From: Beverwykella pulmonaria
Lineage: Eukaryota; Ascomycota; Dothideomycetes; Pleosporales; Melanommataceae
Direction: 5' to 3'
Assembly (NCBI GenBank): GCA_001599595.1
Contig: BCHH01000003.1
Span: 3,839,619 to 3,903,618, forward strand
DNA length: 64,000 bases
The first letter of the stretch is position 1. Every line of letters starts with the position of its first letter. This document shows, piece by piece, positions 21,890-34,128 of the stretch. The notes beneath the pieces were generated by a model that ran no database searches, had not been told where the DNA came from, and was given only the letters and a program-made list of their open reading frames with translations. A program made the position numbers and the translations under genes.

Positions 21890-23872
21890 GCTAATAGCTC
21901 ATCTCCCTCTGTCGCGGGTCTAGGAGGCGCCAAAGCGCTCGGGCTGCTGTTGGGTGCGAGGGGGCGGGTGCGATGCTAGCAAGGGCAGTGGCGTGGGGCG
22001 AGGGCGGTGGATGGAAGTGGTCGTGCTGGTGCGGGTGTGCGCAAGAGGGTTGCGGACACAGCGGCGGCGGTCGAGTGCTGGTGGTTCGGTGTGCGGTGTC
22101 GGTATCGGTGTGCAGTCAGTGTGAAGGCTGATGCGGGCGCTGGCACTGGCGTGGGCATAGGGGTCGGGTGAAACGCACCTAGTGATCTTGCGGCTTGGCG
22201 CTCCACGTGACTGAACAAAAGGTCTCCACCACTCACTGCCTCCAAACTTAAGATCCGTGAGTTGTTCGGAGCATTTGCATCAGCAGCCACTGCCCTCATC
22301 TCACTCCGGTGAGCACATATACAGAACGCCCCGGATGCGGAGTCTCACAACTAGCAACACTGCCAGCGAGTGCTGTCTGGACAGCGAGCACTGTGCAGCC
22401 ACGCGCCGCAGTGCATAACGTGGTCTGTCTGAACAAGGTGCCCCAGATCCGCGTTCTTAGCCATGACTCCCTGCGTTTAGCAATACAGCATCAAGCGCTT
22501 CTGTCAGCGCTCCTGTGCAGGCTCCTCAGCCCTGCACGCCTATCTGATGCCCGTGGGTGTGCGGCTTCTGATCGGCAGTCCGCATTGTCCAAAACAGCCG
22601 CAGCAAGTCCTCCACACACCACACCGGATGGGCACGGTGAAGCCTCGCGTCCAAGCTCGCCGGCTTTGACAAATGCGAACCGTTTCAACACCTCGATGGC
22701 ACGAGTTCGGGTAAGAACGGCGACAGCTTGTACGACAGCAATTCAAATATCAATAGGATCGGTCCATTGTTACTAGACCTAGTCATGCATCAACCCAAGA
22801 TCGATGTTCGCTATGCAAATACTGTCGTGCTTTCAGCGCGAGAATCTGCTATTGAAATGTAGCTCGCTTATGCGGAGCATACCGCCCCGACAACTCATTA
22901 GGGAAGCGTGCCCAGGGGGATGTTTTGGGCCAGCATCGTCCCGGGCGGTTTAATGTCGAGTGTCCATCAGTGTCACATACCTCCAAGCTACTCTCCAGTG
23001 TATATACAGTGTATGTACTGGGTACTTCGTGTTGTCATTCGTCTCATCAACTATAGTAGGCTTGAATGGGACCAAGTAAGCTCATTTGGTCTAGATTGAA
23101 CCCTGCCTGTCAGTTCCAAGGTATTCCTGCTGTTTACTCGCGCATCTCTATCGAATACATTCAGAGGCGACAATGAGGAAGTGTATATGACCCAATGGCT
23201 TGTTCAGGTAGACAATCTACCTCATACTGCGAGAATTGCTTCTGCATGCTTGGTCGCTGTGCAGCGTGTATGCAGCCGATACCGGCTAACTATGAAGGCG
23301 TTTCGCCAAAGTCAGGGCTCTTTTTGATGCTCCGTTTAGGCAAGATATGCTCACTGTATGTAGTGTAGAAGTGAAAGGAAGTATGGTCGCCAGACACCAA
23401 CTTGTCGTCAAAAAAAGAAGAGCCCAGGCCGGCAGCGGCTCGCGGCATCCATGGATGGCGCTTGGCGTGAAATGGTCAGTGCGAGAAACGGCATCGGCAA
23501 TCTCCATGCAAGCCTTAGGCGGTACCCTTGGAGCAACGAACAACATCAACACCAGACATCGCGCCGCTGTCAATCGAAGATTCCACCTGGATCCTGCGGC
23601 CGCAACTGTGTGTGTGTGTGTGTCTCACCGCCTGCCAAGCGACCCTGCAGTGACTTCTCGCTCGTGGAAGCCTGTGACTAACTCACCGGACCACGGATGC
23701 TCACCAACCTCACGCCCAGGCACACAAAGGACGACCGCCTCGTCCAGTGCATGTGCAGACGCGCGCACATTTCACTCTCCGCGCCATAGGACTTTTCAGG
23801 ATATCCACTTGCCCGAACGTTGCAACACGACAACCCTCCTACCGCGACTGCCTATTCTGAAATCGTTTTGCT
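21890..23872. other. intergenic region between divergent CDC24 and F-box/WD40 genes
   Basis: This 2 kb stretch separates two gene starts pointing away from each other, so it holds both promoters and long 5' leaders. Open frames such as 22309-22776 (plus) lack domains and are matched by equally long antisense frames, so I do not call them. A (TG)8 run lies at 23607-23623. The CDC24-proximal 200 bases are GC-rich and highly repetitive in GGT/GTG words. Confidence 0.45.
23607..23623. repeat. (TG)n microsatellite
   Basis: A run of eight TG dinucleotides in the 5' leader region of the F-box/WD40 gene. A simple repeat with no further signal. Confidence 0.9.
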
Positions 23873-26708
23873 ATGGCGGGCCTCAACAACTCCACTGCCC
23901 CCTTCGCCGGACCGCCCTACTTGCAAGCCTTCCGGCCCGCCTCCTCGATGAGCTCGAACAGATTTGACGAGGGATATTCGGAGGACACTCGCAGTCAGAG
24001 TGGAAGCGAGATGCTGACGAGGGCGGACTCAAGACTCGGCGATGGAATCAGTGTGGATCAGGACCCGCAGTATCCGCTCCCAGACTGGGTCCTGAACATG
24101 AGCGAGAACGATAGGAGTGGTGAGTTTCCAAGTCGTGCCACTCTGTCTCGTGCACACCACTAACTTGGAAATAGAATTCGCATATGCAATCCTCCAATCT
24201 CTGCGAACCTCCTCGATAGCGGGCATAGTCGAGAAACTGAACCCACTTCTCCATCTCGATCCCGTCATATACCTCCCTCCAGAAATTACATTCCAAATCT
24301 TCTCATATCTCAATCCCGAAACCTTGCTGCGCGCATCTACCTTATCACGAACATGGCGAACTCGAGTGGTGGACAGCCCGCTCTGGAAGCTTCTATTCCG
24401 ACTAGAAGGCTGGAACTCGAATTTTCCTCAAGTGCGTGCCTTTGAGGATGCCGAGAAATTGAGGCAGGCCGAAAAGAAGGAAAAGGGTCGGAAGACTCGT
24501 CCGCGAGCCGCCGAGGACGTGGACCACGAAAAGCCGTCCACTAAGAAGCGACTGCGCGAGAGGCCTTTGTTCGGTGATGGCACCTCGTCCGACAACAGTA
24601 TTCACGACAAGCTAGAGCCTTTATCTCTGAACGGTTCAAAAGACGGCCAGACCCTCTGGGGTGAGCAACACAGCGCTGTTGAGGCGGATGACAGCCCGAC
24701 TGTCAAAGTTGAGGATAGAATGGAGGGCATTGCTTATCATGACACTTCGCCAATACTGACACCAACCATGGAGAGCGTGCGACGAGATTGGCGAGCGCAA
24801 GCGCCAGAGGCCAGCGAAGATTTAGCAATAACTCAAATATCAGCAAACTCAATAGACCCGCCCATTCGCCCAACTCTCCTGCTCACGTCTAGTCCCGAAC
24901 CGAAAGTCAACTGGCAGTATCTATACAAGCAGAAGAAGAGACTGGAGGATAACTGGGATGCCGGACGCTTCTCAAACTTTCAGCTCCCTCACCCAAAATA
25001 TCCCAAGGAGGCTCACACCGAGTGTGTATATACTATCCAATATTCTGGCAAGTTTCTCGTCAGCGGCAGTCGCGACCACACAGTGAGGATCTGGAACTTA
25101 GATACCCAGCGCTTAGTCCTACCTCCTTTGGTCGGACACGAGGCGTCTGTGTTGTGCTTGCAGTTCGACGAGCGACCTGGTCAGGACATTGTGGTTTCGG
25201 GGGGGAGTGATTGTAATGTCATCCTATGGCAGTTCTCAACCGGACGACTCCTCAAAATGCTCGAGAACGCACACACCGAATCAGTACTAAATCTCAGGTT
25301 CGATGACCGGTACCTTGTGACATGTTCCAAGGACAAGACCATCAAAGTGTGGAACCGGAAGGAGATCTTGCCAACCGACGACACCTACCCATTATCCACC
25401 ACCAAGTCGGCTGCTCGTTTCCCCTCCTACATCATCAACATGGAACGCGAAATAGAGAGCCAGCATCTGTACTTCAAACCCCTGCAGCCATATAGCCTTC
25501 TAATGACCTTGGATGGTCATGGGGCAGCAGTCAATGCTATCCAGATTCTCGATGGGCAAATCGTATCGGCGTCTGGAGATCGAACCGTTAAAGTGTGGGA
25601 TGTCCGTACTGGCGCATGCCTCAAAAGCTTTACGGGTCACAGTAAGGGGATCGCTTGTGTCCAATTTGACGGACGGAGGATCGTGAGCGGCAGTTCCGAT
25701 GAAACAGTGCGCATTTTTGACCGAGCATCCGGCGCGGAAGTTGCTTGCCTACAGGGACATACCAATCTTGTCCGCACTGTGCAGGCCCAATTTGGAGATC
25801 TTCCAGGTAACGAGGAGGACCTTGAAGCTGAGGCCCGTGCTATTGATCGCAACTTCTTCGATGCGCAGAGAAGGGGCCTGATCCCGACTGAAATGACGAG
25901 GGAGCAGCGTCGCGCGCGAAATGCTGGTTCCAAGGATCCGAAGGCTATATTGGCTTATGGCGCGAAGCTCCCACCTGGTGGTGGTGGCAGCAAGTGGGCC
26001 CGGATTGTTTCTGGATCGTATGACGAGACGGTTATTATCTGGAAAAGGGGTCCTGATGGGGCTTGGGAGAAGTCAAAGACTCTCTACCAGAACGAGGCTG
26101 TGAAAGCAGCCGGAGGCCGCCCTCGCCGTCCCGTTACTCAGAACCACGCTCATGCCAATCAGCTGAATGTCGTCAATCAGAACCAACAGCAACAGCAGCC
26201 TGCGCATCAACAGCCGCAGCAGCCTCCACAGCAGCAACCGAATTTTCAAGCATTAGCACAGCAGGCACAGGCACAAGCCCAAGCAGCTCAATCCCTTGCG
26301 CAACAAGCCCAAGCACTGCATGCTGCATCCCAAGCCATGCACCAAGGCAATCCGCCAAACAACACTACCGTTGTGGCAACCACCTCTACCCATAGCGTGA
26401 ATGTCGCAACTCAAGCAACTGCAGCTCAGGCAGGGACAGCAGGTCCCACACAACATCCACAGCAACAGGGAGCCGTTCCAAACGCGACACCACATCATCA
26501 TCACCACCATCCAGGTCCGCACCACCACCATCACCCTTTCCAGGGCCCTGTAAATCCTCCAGGTACTAATTCCCGAGTGTTCAAACTGCAGTTTGATGCT
26601 CGTCGGATCATTTGTTGCAGTCAAGATCCGACTATTGTTGGATGGGATTTTGCAAATAACGACAAGGATATCATTCAAGCCAGTCAATTTTTCAGCGACT
26701 CAGTGTGA
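23873..26708 (+). CDS. F-box/WD40-repeat protein, SCF ubiquitin-ligase substrate receptor (FWD-1/beta-TrCP-like)
   Basis: This is predicted to bind Skp1 through its F-box and phosphorylated substrates through its propeller. Two exons, 23873-24119 and 24175-26708, give 926 residues (intron GTGAGT..TAG). The order is: a short acidic tail; a helical dimerisation-like stretch (EFAYAILQSLRTSSIAGIVE, about 83-102); the F-box (LPPEITFQIFSYLNPETLLR, from about 116); a variable linker with a basic bipartite-like signal; then WD40 blades from about residue 363 (HTECVYTIQY, SGSRDHTVRIWN, SGGSDCNVILW, TCSKDKTIKVWN, SASGDRTVKVWD, SGSSDETVRIFD, SGSYDETVIIWK). A Gln/Ala/His-rich insert (about 727-880) separates these from a final half-blade (VFKLQFDARRIICCSQD). 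The architecture fits Neurospora FWD-1, which degrades the clock protein FRQ, and yeast Met30/Cdc4; orthology to FWD-1 is my best guess, not proven. Confidence 0.9.
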
Positions 26709-28791
26709 AGGATACGTAGCAGTCCTTTTAATCTTATCATTTCGGAAGTCAACGGATAGCGGTTGTGGAATATTTTCTCACCTTGGCGCGATACGGCTCT
26801 CGGAAACAGTCTTATCGGTAAGGTAGCGAACGGCAAGGGGATGTTGGTGAGATATATCTGAAAGGTGTGCTGACGTGTGTCTCCATCCGGTGTAACGAGT
26901 GGATTTAGATGCAGAGCTACGAAGTCGTGCCTCTGGGCTCCTCCGTGCCGTGCTGGTCATCATCGTGTTAATATCGACGATACCAGACAGCTGTTGGTAT
27001 TGCTCGTCTTCGCGCATGGTCCATCTCATATACAGCAGGCGTACACACTGGTTGGCTGAGGAGTTGCGGGCGTTTATTTAGACAAACAACGTTACTATCT
27101 TCCTACGTAACTCATATCAGACATGAATAAGAATACTAATGAGCTGTATATTATTGCTTCCAAAATTTTTGGCTTTGTACTCATAATTCTATTTTAGAGT
27201 GATGGTAGGCTTGCTGCACCGCAGCCACTCAGGTACCGGCATCCGCCCCGGGATCTACAGTACATGCTCCGATTTGCTCTTCATGGATCCAGTCGGGTTG
27301 GAGACGGTGTGGGGTCGTCCTTGGAAGGTATAACGAGTGTTCCGAGAGTGTCGGTGATGGGATTCGTCCGGTGAGGGTTGGGAAGGGTGGGGGAGAGACT
27401 CGGGGCTCGGATAAGTGATTTCACCGAGTGGGGTGTTGGATTGACATGGGAAAGTGATAACATGCTCTTTTGAGGTGGTGAGTGTGTTTTTAATGGAAGC
27501 CGGGTTCTGTTGGATCTAGATGATGTGTACGGAAGACATCTTGCCGATGAACATTTATCGAGTGCACTACAGAGACCTACTATCAAGGAGACCGGAAAGA
27601 AGTGTGATTATTCCAGGTCAAGCAAGGAATTTTTTGCCTCACGAACGACACAAACGACACACAGAGGACTACCTCGTCTTCCACGCACGATTAATTCCAA
27701 CATGAGGGCACCCGGAACGCTTTGAAGCGAGCCGAGCATAGGGCTGTACACGTGGGCAGCGCGCTGACCACCGCCGGATCGGAAAGGTGGCACTTCCGTC
27801 CAGTCTGGAGGATTGCCATTTGGGGAGGATTCCCAGGTCCAATCCCTGGACAACGCGCGCCAGGAGACCCGTTGCGTGATAAGCTCCCCTGTTGATAGGG
27901 GAGGTTCGCGACCGTTTTTGGTCCGCGTCATAATTGTTGTTTTTTTGTTGCAGGCGCAGGTGGTTCCATGATGGAAAAGGCGGGCGGGCGGGCGGGGTAG
28001 CCGTGGGATGGGGACAGAACAGAGTTCTCAGCCGTTGATGACGATGACGATGACTTTTTCTACTAAATTTACACTTCACCAATTGTTACACAGCGTAAGA
28101 CTTTTGGTCGAATCGCCGTCTCGGTGACCCGAGCGCGGCGAACTCGTCGAAGTGCCGGTAACATTAACACGCCTCCTATCGACTGCCGCTTTGGGCGCTC
28201 GGATGCAAAAAGATACAAAGTCGTGAGCGCCAAGGCCTCTCACAGTAAATTGCGTGCAGCTGGGGGACGGAGGGGAGGCGGAGGCAGATTGAGCGCAGCA
28301 CCCGCACTCTGGTCGCTGGAACAGTCACTGCAGTCGAACCGGGACGAGGGCGGCGTGCGTCATGGAGACCGTCGGACCGGCGTGTCTGCTGTGTTCACAC
28401 ATGCTCACAAGGTGGGATGTCCAAGAAGCTCGTAGCGACGCGTAGACGGGGCGCTGATTGGCCTCGCTCTCGTATTTCCTCTCCCTGGGTGCTCGGAGGG
28501 CCTCTTCATCCGCCTCCCGTCGCGGGCAAGCCAAGGGGCCCTCTCCACCGGCTAGCCAAGAAACCACCAAACCGAGAGCGAAGGAGCCCGAGGGGCGCGC
28601 GCACGCTAGGCCTCAGCGTGCTGCCTTTTATCTAATGGCCTGTTCCCCTGGGGAATCTTTTGCGTCCTGACAGTTGACACACGCCCGCCAACCGTGTTCA
28701 ACCCTTTCAACTTCCGTCCTTCTTTCAATTATCATATTTAATACATTCCATAGACGCTTGGGCGCGCCAACCAAACACGGCGATCGCAAAC
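26709..28791. other. intergenic between the F-box/WD40 gene and the ABC transporter
   Basis: This holds the F-box/WD40 3' flank and about 2 kb upstream of the ABC transporter. A minus-strand ORF 27931-27608 (107 residues, ATG start, Trp/Pro/Ser-rich with WTWESSPNGNPPDW) is the only frame with non-random-looking composition, but I recognise nothing in it. A G-rich tract at 27982-27997 is listed separately. The last 150 bases before 28792 are pyrimidine-rich, as expected for a fungal leader. Confidence 0.4.
27982..27997 (+). other. G-quadruplex-type motif
   Basis: GGGCGGGCGGGCGGGG: four runs of at least three G with one-base loops, about 0.8 kb upstream of the ABC transporter start codon. The sequence meets the usual quadruplex pattern; whether it folds or acts in regulation is unknown. 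Confidence 0.6.
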
Positions 28792-31700
28792 ATGAGCTTG
28801 GCGGGCAACTTCGGGACCAATGCCGACCACCAGGCTACGCACAACGGCGTGCCGCCGCCAGACGCAGTACCTCGCCGCAATTCCCACCGTAATGGCACCG
28901 TAGGCTCCGACTCGGACGCATCCACCATCGCTGCGAATCCAGACGGAACTAGGTCGCGCAGTAACACGAATCCGAACAATAGATACCTGGACCACAACAA
29001 AGAATCCGCCGTCACACCCAGTCGCCATTCCAGAGTCGAGAGCGAAGAAAACGAAGCTTCCAGTGTCGAGAGGAGAGAGCATGAGGTCCATCAGCTGGCC
29101 AGACGGTATACTAACGCGAGCACTTATTCAACGACTGGCCAGAACCCCTTCCAAGCTGCACCCGGATCGTCCCTGGACCCCAATGGCGAGCACTTCAATG
29201 CCCGCGCTTGGTGCAAGGCCATGCTTCATTTGCACACCGAGGACGAGCATGCACATCCGCTGCGGACCGTGGGCCTATCCTTCTCGAATCTAAACGTCCA
29301 TGGGTTTGGTTCCGATACCGACTACCAGAAAAGCGTGGGGAACATATGGCTAGAGACAATTGGCCTGGCGAGGACGTTGATGGGCCATCGCCAGCGCAAG
29401 ATCGAAATTCTGCAAAAGTTGGATGGACTTGTAGAGGCTGGTGAGATGCTCGTGGTTCTTGGACCGCCTGGATCCGGATGCTCGACCTTCTTGAAGACCA
29501 TCTCCGGGGAGACACATGGTTTCTACGTAGACAAGAGTTCGAACCTCAACTTTCAAGGTATATTGGACTTGTAATTTTGGTGATAGCCCCGCGCTAATCT
29601 ATATCAGGTGTGAGTGCAAAGCAAATGGCCAAGGACTTCCGGGGAGAAGCCATCTACACTGCCGAGGTTGACGTCCACTTCCCTAAGCTTACCGTGGGAG
29701 ATACCCTGTACTTTGCGGCACGAGCCCGAGCACCGCGACACATTCCTGGAGGAGCCAGTGTAACTGAATATGCCACCCATATGCGAGACGTTATCATGGC
29801 CATCTTTGGTATCAGCCACACCAACAACACCATTGTAGGAAACGACTTCATCCGTGGTGTCAGCGGTGGCGAGCGCAAGCGTGTCAGTATCGCTGAAGCC
29901 TGCCTCAGCATGGCTCCACTGCAATGCTGGGACAACAGCACACGTGGTCTGGACAGTGCCAATGCGATTGAGTTTTGCAAGACTCTCCGCATGCAGACTG
30001 ACATCAACGGCGCCACGGCCTGCGTTGCCATTTATCAGGCTCCCCAGGCTGCCTATGATAACTTCGACAAAGTTCTGGTTCTGTACGAGGGGCGCCAGAT
30101 TTACTTTGGGCGCACGACAACTGCCAAGAAGTATTTCCTGGACATGGGCTTCGTTTGCCCAGACAGACAGACAGATGCCGATTTCCTCACCTCCATGACC
30201 AGCGCCCTCGAACGTGTCATCCAGCCGGGTTTCGAGGATCGCGTACCGCGAACGCCAGATGAATTCGCGCAACGATGGAGGGACTCCCCAGAGCGAGCAC
30301 AGCTTATGCTTGACATCGCGGCATACGACACAAAGTATGCGCTTGGTGGCGAGTACCTGGAGAAGTTCAAAGCGTCTCGGAGAGCCCAGCAAGCCAAGGC
30401 CCAGCGGGTTTCATCTCCTTATACGCTCTCCTACCCGCAACAGGTCAAGCTGTGTTTGTGGCGTGGTTTCCAACGACTGAAGGGTGATCCCAGCATCACG
30501 CTTTCTCAATTGATTGCCAACTCCATCATGGCTCTCATCATCTCAAGTGTCTTCTACAATCTCAAGTCCGACACCAACAGCTTCTTCCAACGCGGTGCTC
30601 TCCTTTTCTTCGCCATTCTCATGAACGCCTTCGGTTCTGCCCTTGAAATGCTTACCCTTTACGCTCAACGGCCCATTGTGGAAAAACACTCCCGATACGC
30701 TCTTTACCACCCATCCGCAGAAGCATTCGCCTCCATGCTTACGGATCTGCCCTACAAGATTCTCAACGCGATTACCTTCAATCTGGTCCTCTACTTTATG
30801 ACAAATCTGCGAAGAGCACCTGGTCCTTTCTTCTTCTTCGTCCTCACCTCGTTCACGCTCACTCTGGTTATGTCCATGTTCTTCCGCTCGATTGCATCGC
30901 TCTCCCGGTCCCTCGTCCAAGCATTGGCTCCCGCCGCCGTGCTGATCTTGGGTCTCGTCATGTACACCGGTTTCACCATTCCTACCAATTACATGCTCGG
31001 ATGGGCACGGTGGATTGCATATATCGATCCCGTTAGCTACGGCTTTGAGTCTCTCATGATCAACGAATTCCACAACCGGGACTTTCCCTGTGTCAACTAC
31101 GTCCCGTCAGGCCCCGGCTACGAGAACGCTTCGGGCAACAATCATGTATGCTCGACCGTGGGATCGGTGCCCGGCTCACCGACTGTCAACGGTGACGCTT
31201 TTATCGCTTCGTCTTATGGATATACCGCCTCGCATAAGTGGAGAAACATTGGCATCCTGTTTGGCTTCATGTTCATCCTCATGGGCATCTATCTAACCGC
31301 TACTGAGTTTGTCACAGCCAAGAAGTCGAAGGGCGAGGTCTTGGTTTTCCGTCGCGGACACAAGGTGCTGAAGAAGAGCAAGTCAAGTGATGATCTGGAA
31401 AGTGCTCCTCCCGGCCGCAGCGCTGCCGTCGAAAAGACTCAGTCCAAGGATATTGCCATCATCGAACCCCAGACCGCCATCTTCCAATGGAAAGACGTTT
31501 GTTACGATATCAAAATCAAAGGCGAGCCTAGAAGGATTCTTGATCACGTCGATGGATGGGTCAAACCAGGTACCTTAACCGCGCTCATGGGTGTTTCGGG
31601 CGCGGGGAAGACAACGCTGTTGGATGTTCTGGCTACTCGTACTACTATGGGTGTTATCAGTGGCGAGATGCTTGTTGACGGCAAACCTCGCGACGAGTCC

Positions 31701-33593
31701 TTCCAACGTAAGACCGGTTACGCGCAACAACAGGATCTGCACTTGCAAACGTCCACGGTTCGCGAGGCCCTTACCTTTTCTGCTCTCCTCCGCCAGCCCG
31801 CCCATGTTCCTCGACAGGAGAAGATCGATTATGTGACGGAAGTCATCAAGCTCCTGGAAATGACTGAGTACGCTGATGCTGTTGTCGGTGTTCCTGGCGA
31901 AGGCCTCAACGTTGAACAACGCAAACGGTTGACCATTGGTGTGGAGCTAGCTGCCAGGCCAGCCCTGCTCCTCTTCTTGGACGAGCCGACCTCTGGACTG
32001 GATTCTCAGACATCCTGGGCTATTCTTGATCTTCTTGACAAGCTGAAGAACAACGGCCAAGCTATTCTGTGCACGATTCATCAACCCTCGGCCATGTTGT
32101 TCCAGCGCTTCGATCGCCTCCTCTTCCTCAAATCCGGAGGTCGCACTGTTTACTATGGAGACGTCGGTGAGAACTCGCAAATCCTCATCGACTACTTTGT
32201 TCGCAACGGTGGCCACCCGTGCCCTCCAGCCGCCAACCCCGCAGAATGGATGCTCGAAGTCATTGGTGCAGCCCCAGGATCCCACACCGACATTGACTGG
32301 TATGAAGTGTGGCGCAACTCTCGCGAATACCAGCATGTACAAGAACATCTCGCCGAGCTCAAATATGAACGCTCCCAAATGGTCAATCTTCAGCGCACCA
32401 TCTCAGGACAGAAGCGCGAGGACAAGGCCAGCTACCGCGAATTCGCCGCCCCCTTCAGTGCCCAGCTCCGCGAGGTTATGGTCCGAGTTTTCCAGCAGTA
32501 CTGGCGTACCCCAACGTACATCTACTCGAAGGCCGCTCTTTGTGTAGCTTCAGCACTTTTCGTCGGTTTCTCCTTGTACAACACGCCCAATACCTTGCAG
32601 GGACTTCAGAACCAGATGTTCGCCATCTTCATGTTGATGACGCTCTTCGGACAGCTCATCCAGCAAATTATGCCTCACTTCGTCACGCAGCGTGCTCTAT
32701 ATGAGGTCCGCGAGCGTCCTTCCAAAGCATACTCCTGGAAGGCCTTCATGATCTCCAACATTGTTGTCGAACTCCCCTGGAATACGCTCATGTCGCTCCT
32801 CATCTTCGTCTGCTGGTACTATCCGATCGGACTTAACCGCAACGCCGAGCCCACCGACTCTGTCACGCTCCGCGGCGCGCAAATGTGGCTTTTTATCTGG
32901 ACTTTTCTTCTTTTCTCGTCCACCTTCGCACATATGATGGTTGCAGCCTTTGAATCGGCCGAAAACGCCGGTAATCTTGGCAATCTGTTCTTCTCGCTCT
33001 GCCTCGTCTTCTGCGGTGTGCTCGCCACACCCGCCCAGCTCCCCGGTTTCTGGATCTTCATGTACCGCGTCTCACCATTTACATATCTCATCGGCGGCAT
33101 GTTGTCAGTCGGTGTCGCCAACACAAAGGTTACCTGTGCCCCCAACGAGTACCTTCACTTCGACCCTCTGAATGGCACCTGCGGCGAATACCTCAAGCCC
33201 TACCAAGCGATGGTGGGCGGCTACGTGGAGAATGAATCGGCGACATCCGATTGCAGCTTCTGCGCCATCAGCGACACCAACGTATTCCTCCAGAGCGTCA
33301 CCGCCAAGTACAGCGACGTGTGGCGCAATTTCGGCATCATGTGGGTGTACATCATCTTCAACATTTTTGCGGCCATGGCGCTGTACTGGCTCGTCAGAAT
33401 GCCCAAGGTCAAGAAGGAGAAGGAGGATGAAACCCCTGCACCTCCCCCACATGAGGCGGAGGTGGACAGCGAGCTCGAGGCTGATCGTGAGGAGGTTGTT
33501 GAGCACGAGGATAAGAAGGCCAAGGAGCACGAGCCTATAGCCACAGGACAGAGGGTGGAGAGTAAGGACATTGAAGAGGGTGAGAAGGCTTAG
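28792..33593 (+). CDS. PDR-type full-size ABC-G transporter (multidrug efflux pump)
   Basis: A plasma-membrane pump of the yeast Pdr5/Candida Cdr1 family, exporting hydrophobic toxicants such as azoles and plant defence compounds. Two exons, 28792-29557 and 29608-33593, give 1583 residues in the reverse (NBD-TMD)2 order. NBD1 has the family's degenerate Walker A with Cys for Lys (GPPGSGCST, 224-232), signature [10 protein letters not shown] (340-349) and Walker [17 protein letters not shown]2 has a canonical Walker A (GVSGAGKT, 917-924), degenerate signature LNVEQRKRL (about 1023) and Walker [16 protein letters not shown]. Six helices follow each NBD, with a large cysteine-containing extracellular loop before the last helix. 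The asymmetric sites are normal for PDR proteins. The C-terminal tail is highly charged (Glu/Lys). The only intron falls at NLNFQ|GVSAK. No pathway genes flank it, and the exact substrate cannot be told. Confidence 0.96.
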
Positions 33594-34128
33594 ACATTCT
33601 TGCCTCTTCTTTCTTTTCGTGTCTCTCTTCATATCGAGTTTTTTCTTTTCTTCATCTCATGTCTACCATCCATTCCTCTACTAAAGGATTTCCTTTTGTT
33701 ACCCCGCTATTTAGCGATTGCATAGACGGTGTTTCTCGCACTTCTATTGACATATGTATTTGCAAGTTAACATGTTGGACGTTACTAGCGTGTAGCCAAG
33801 ATTCTTAGAATCCTTTTGTTCGATTTATTAATGATAATTACTCACTGTACGGCATGGTATTTGTATGTAGGATATACGTACGGAAGAGATAAGATAGATA
33901 GAAGGCGATATTACTTGCGTTATATCAACTTATTGTCATGCTATGCCGATTTGACATTTCTCTTGTCGTACTGCACGACTTTATAGAAGAAGAAACAGTA
34001 GTATGATCGACATACACCCCGTCACGTTCACACTTTCCCTCCTTTCAGTCGGATATCTAGCACCGGCGCCTCTTCCTTGTTGGTCTACATAATCACCCTC
34101 CCACTCATCCAAACCAAGTGTATCGCAC
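33594..34128. terminator. convergent 3' flanks of the ABC transporter and the dehydrogenase
   Basis: The two genes point toward each other across about 0.53 kb of T-rich then AT-rich DNA, with TTTCTTTTCTTC-type tracts just after the ABC stop codon. Both transcripts should end here. I cannot place the poly(A) sites exactly. No gene is seen. Confidence 0.45.

Noticed and set aside
22309..22776. 155-codon plus-strand frame upstream of the F-box/WD40 gene
   Set aside because: No ATG at its start, no domain, and an equally open antisense frame.
29604..33632. Several long minus-strand frames opposite the ABC transporter
   Set aside because: They are shadows of a GC-biased coding strand whose plus-strand product is unmistakable.
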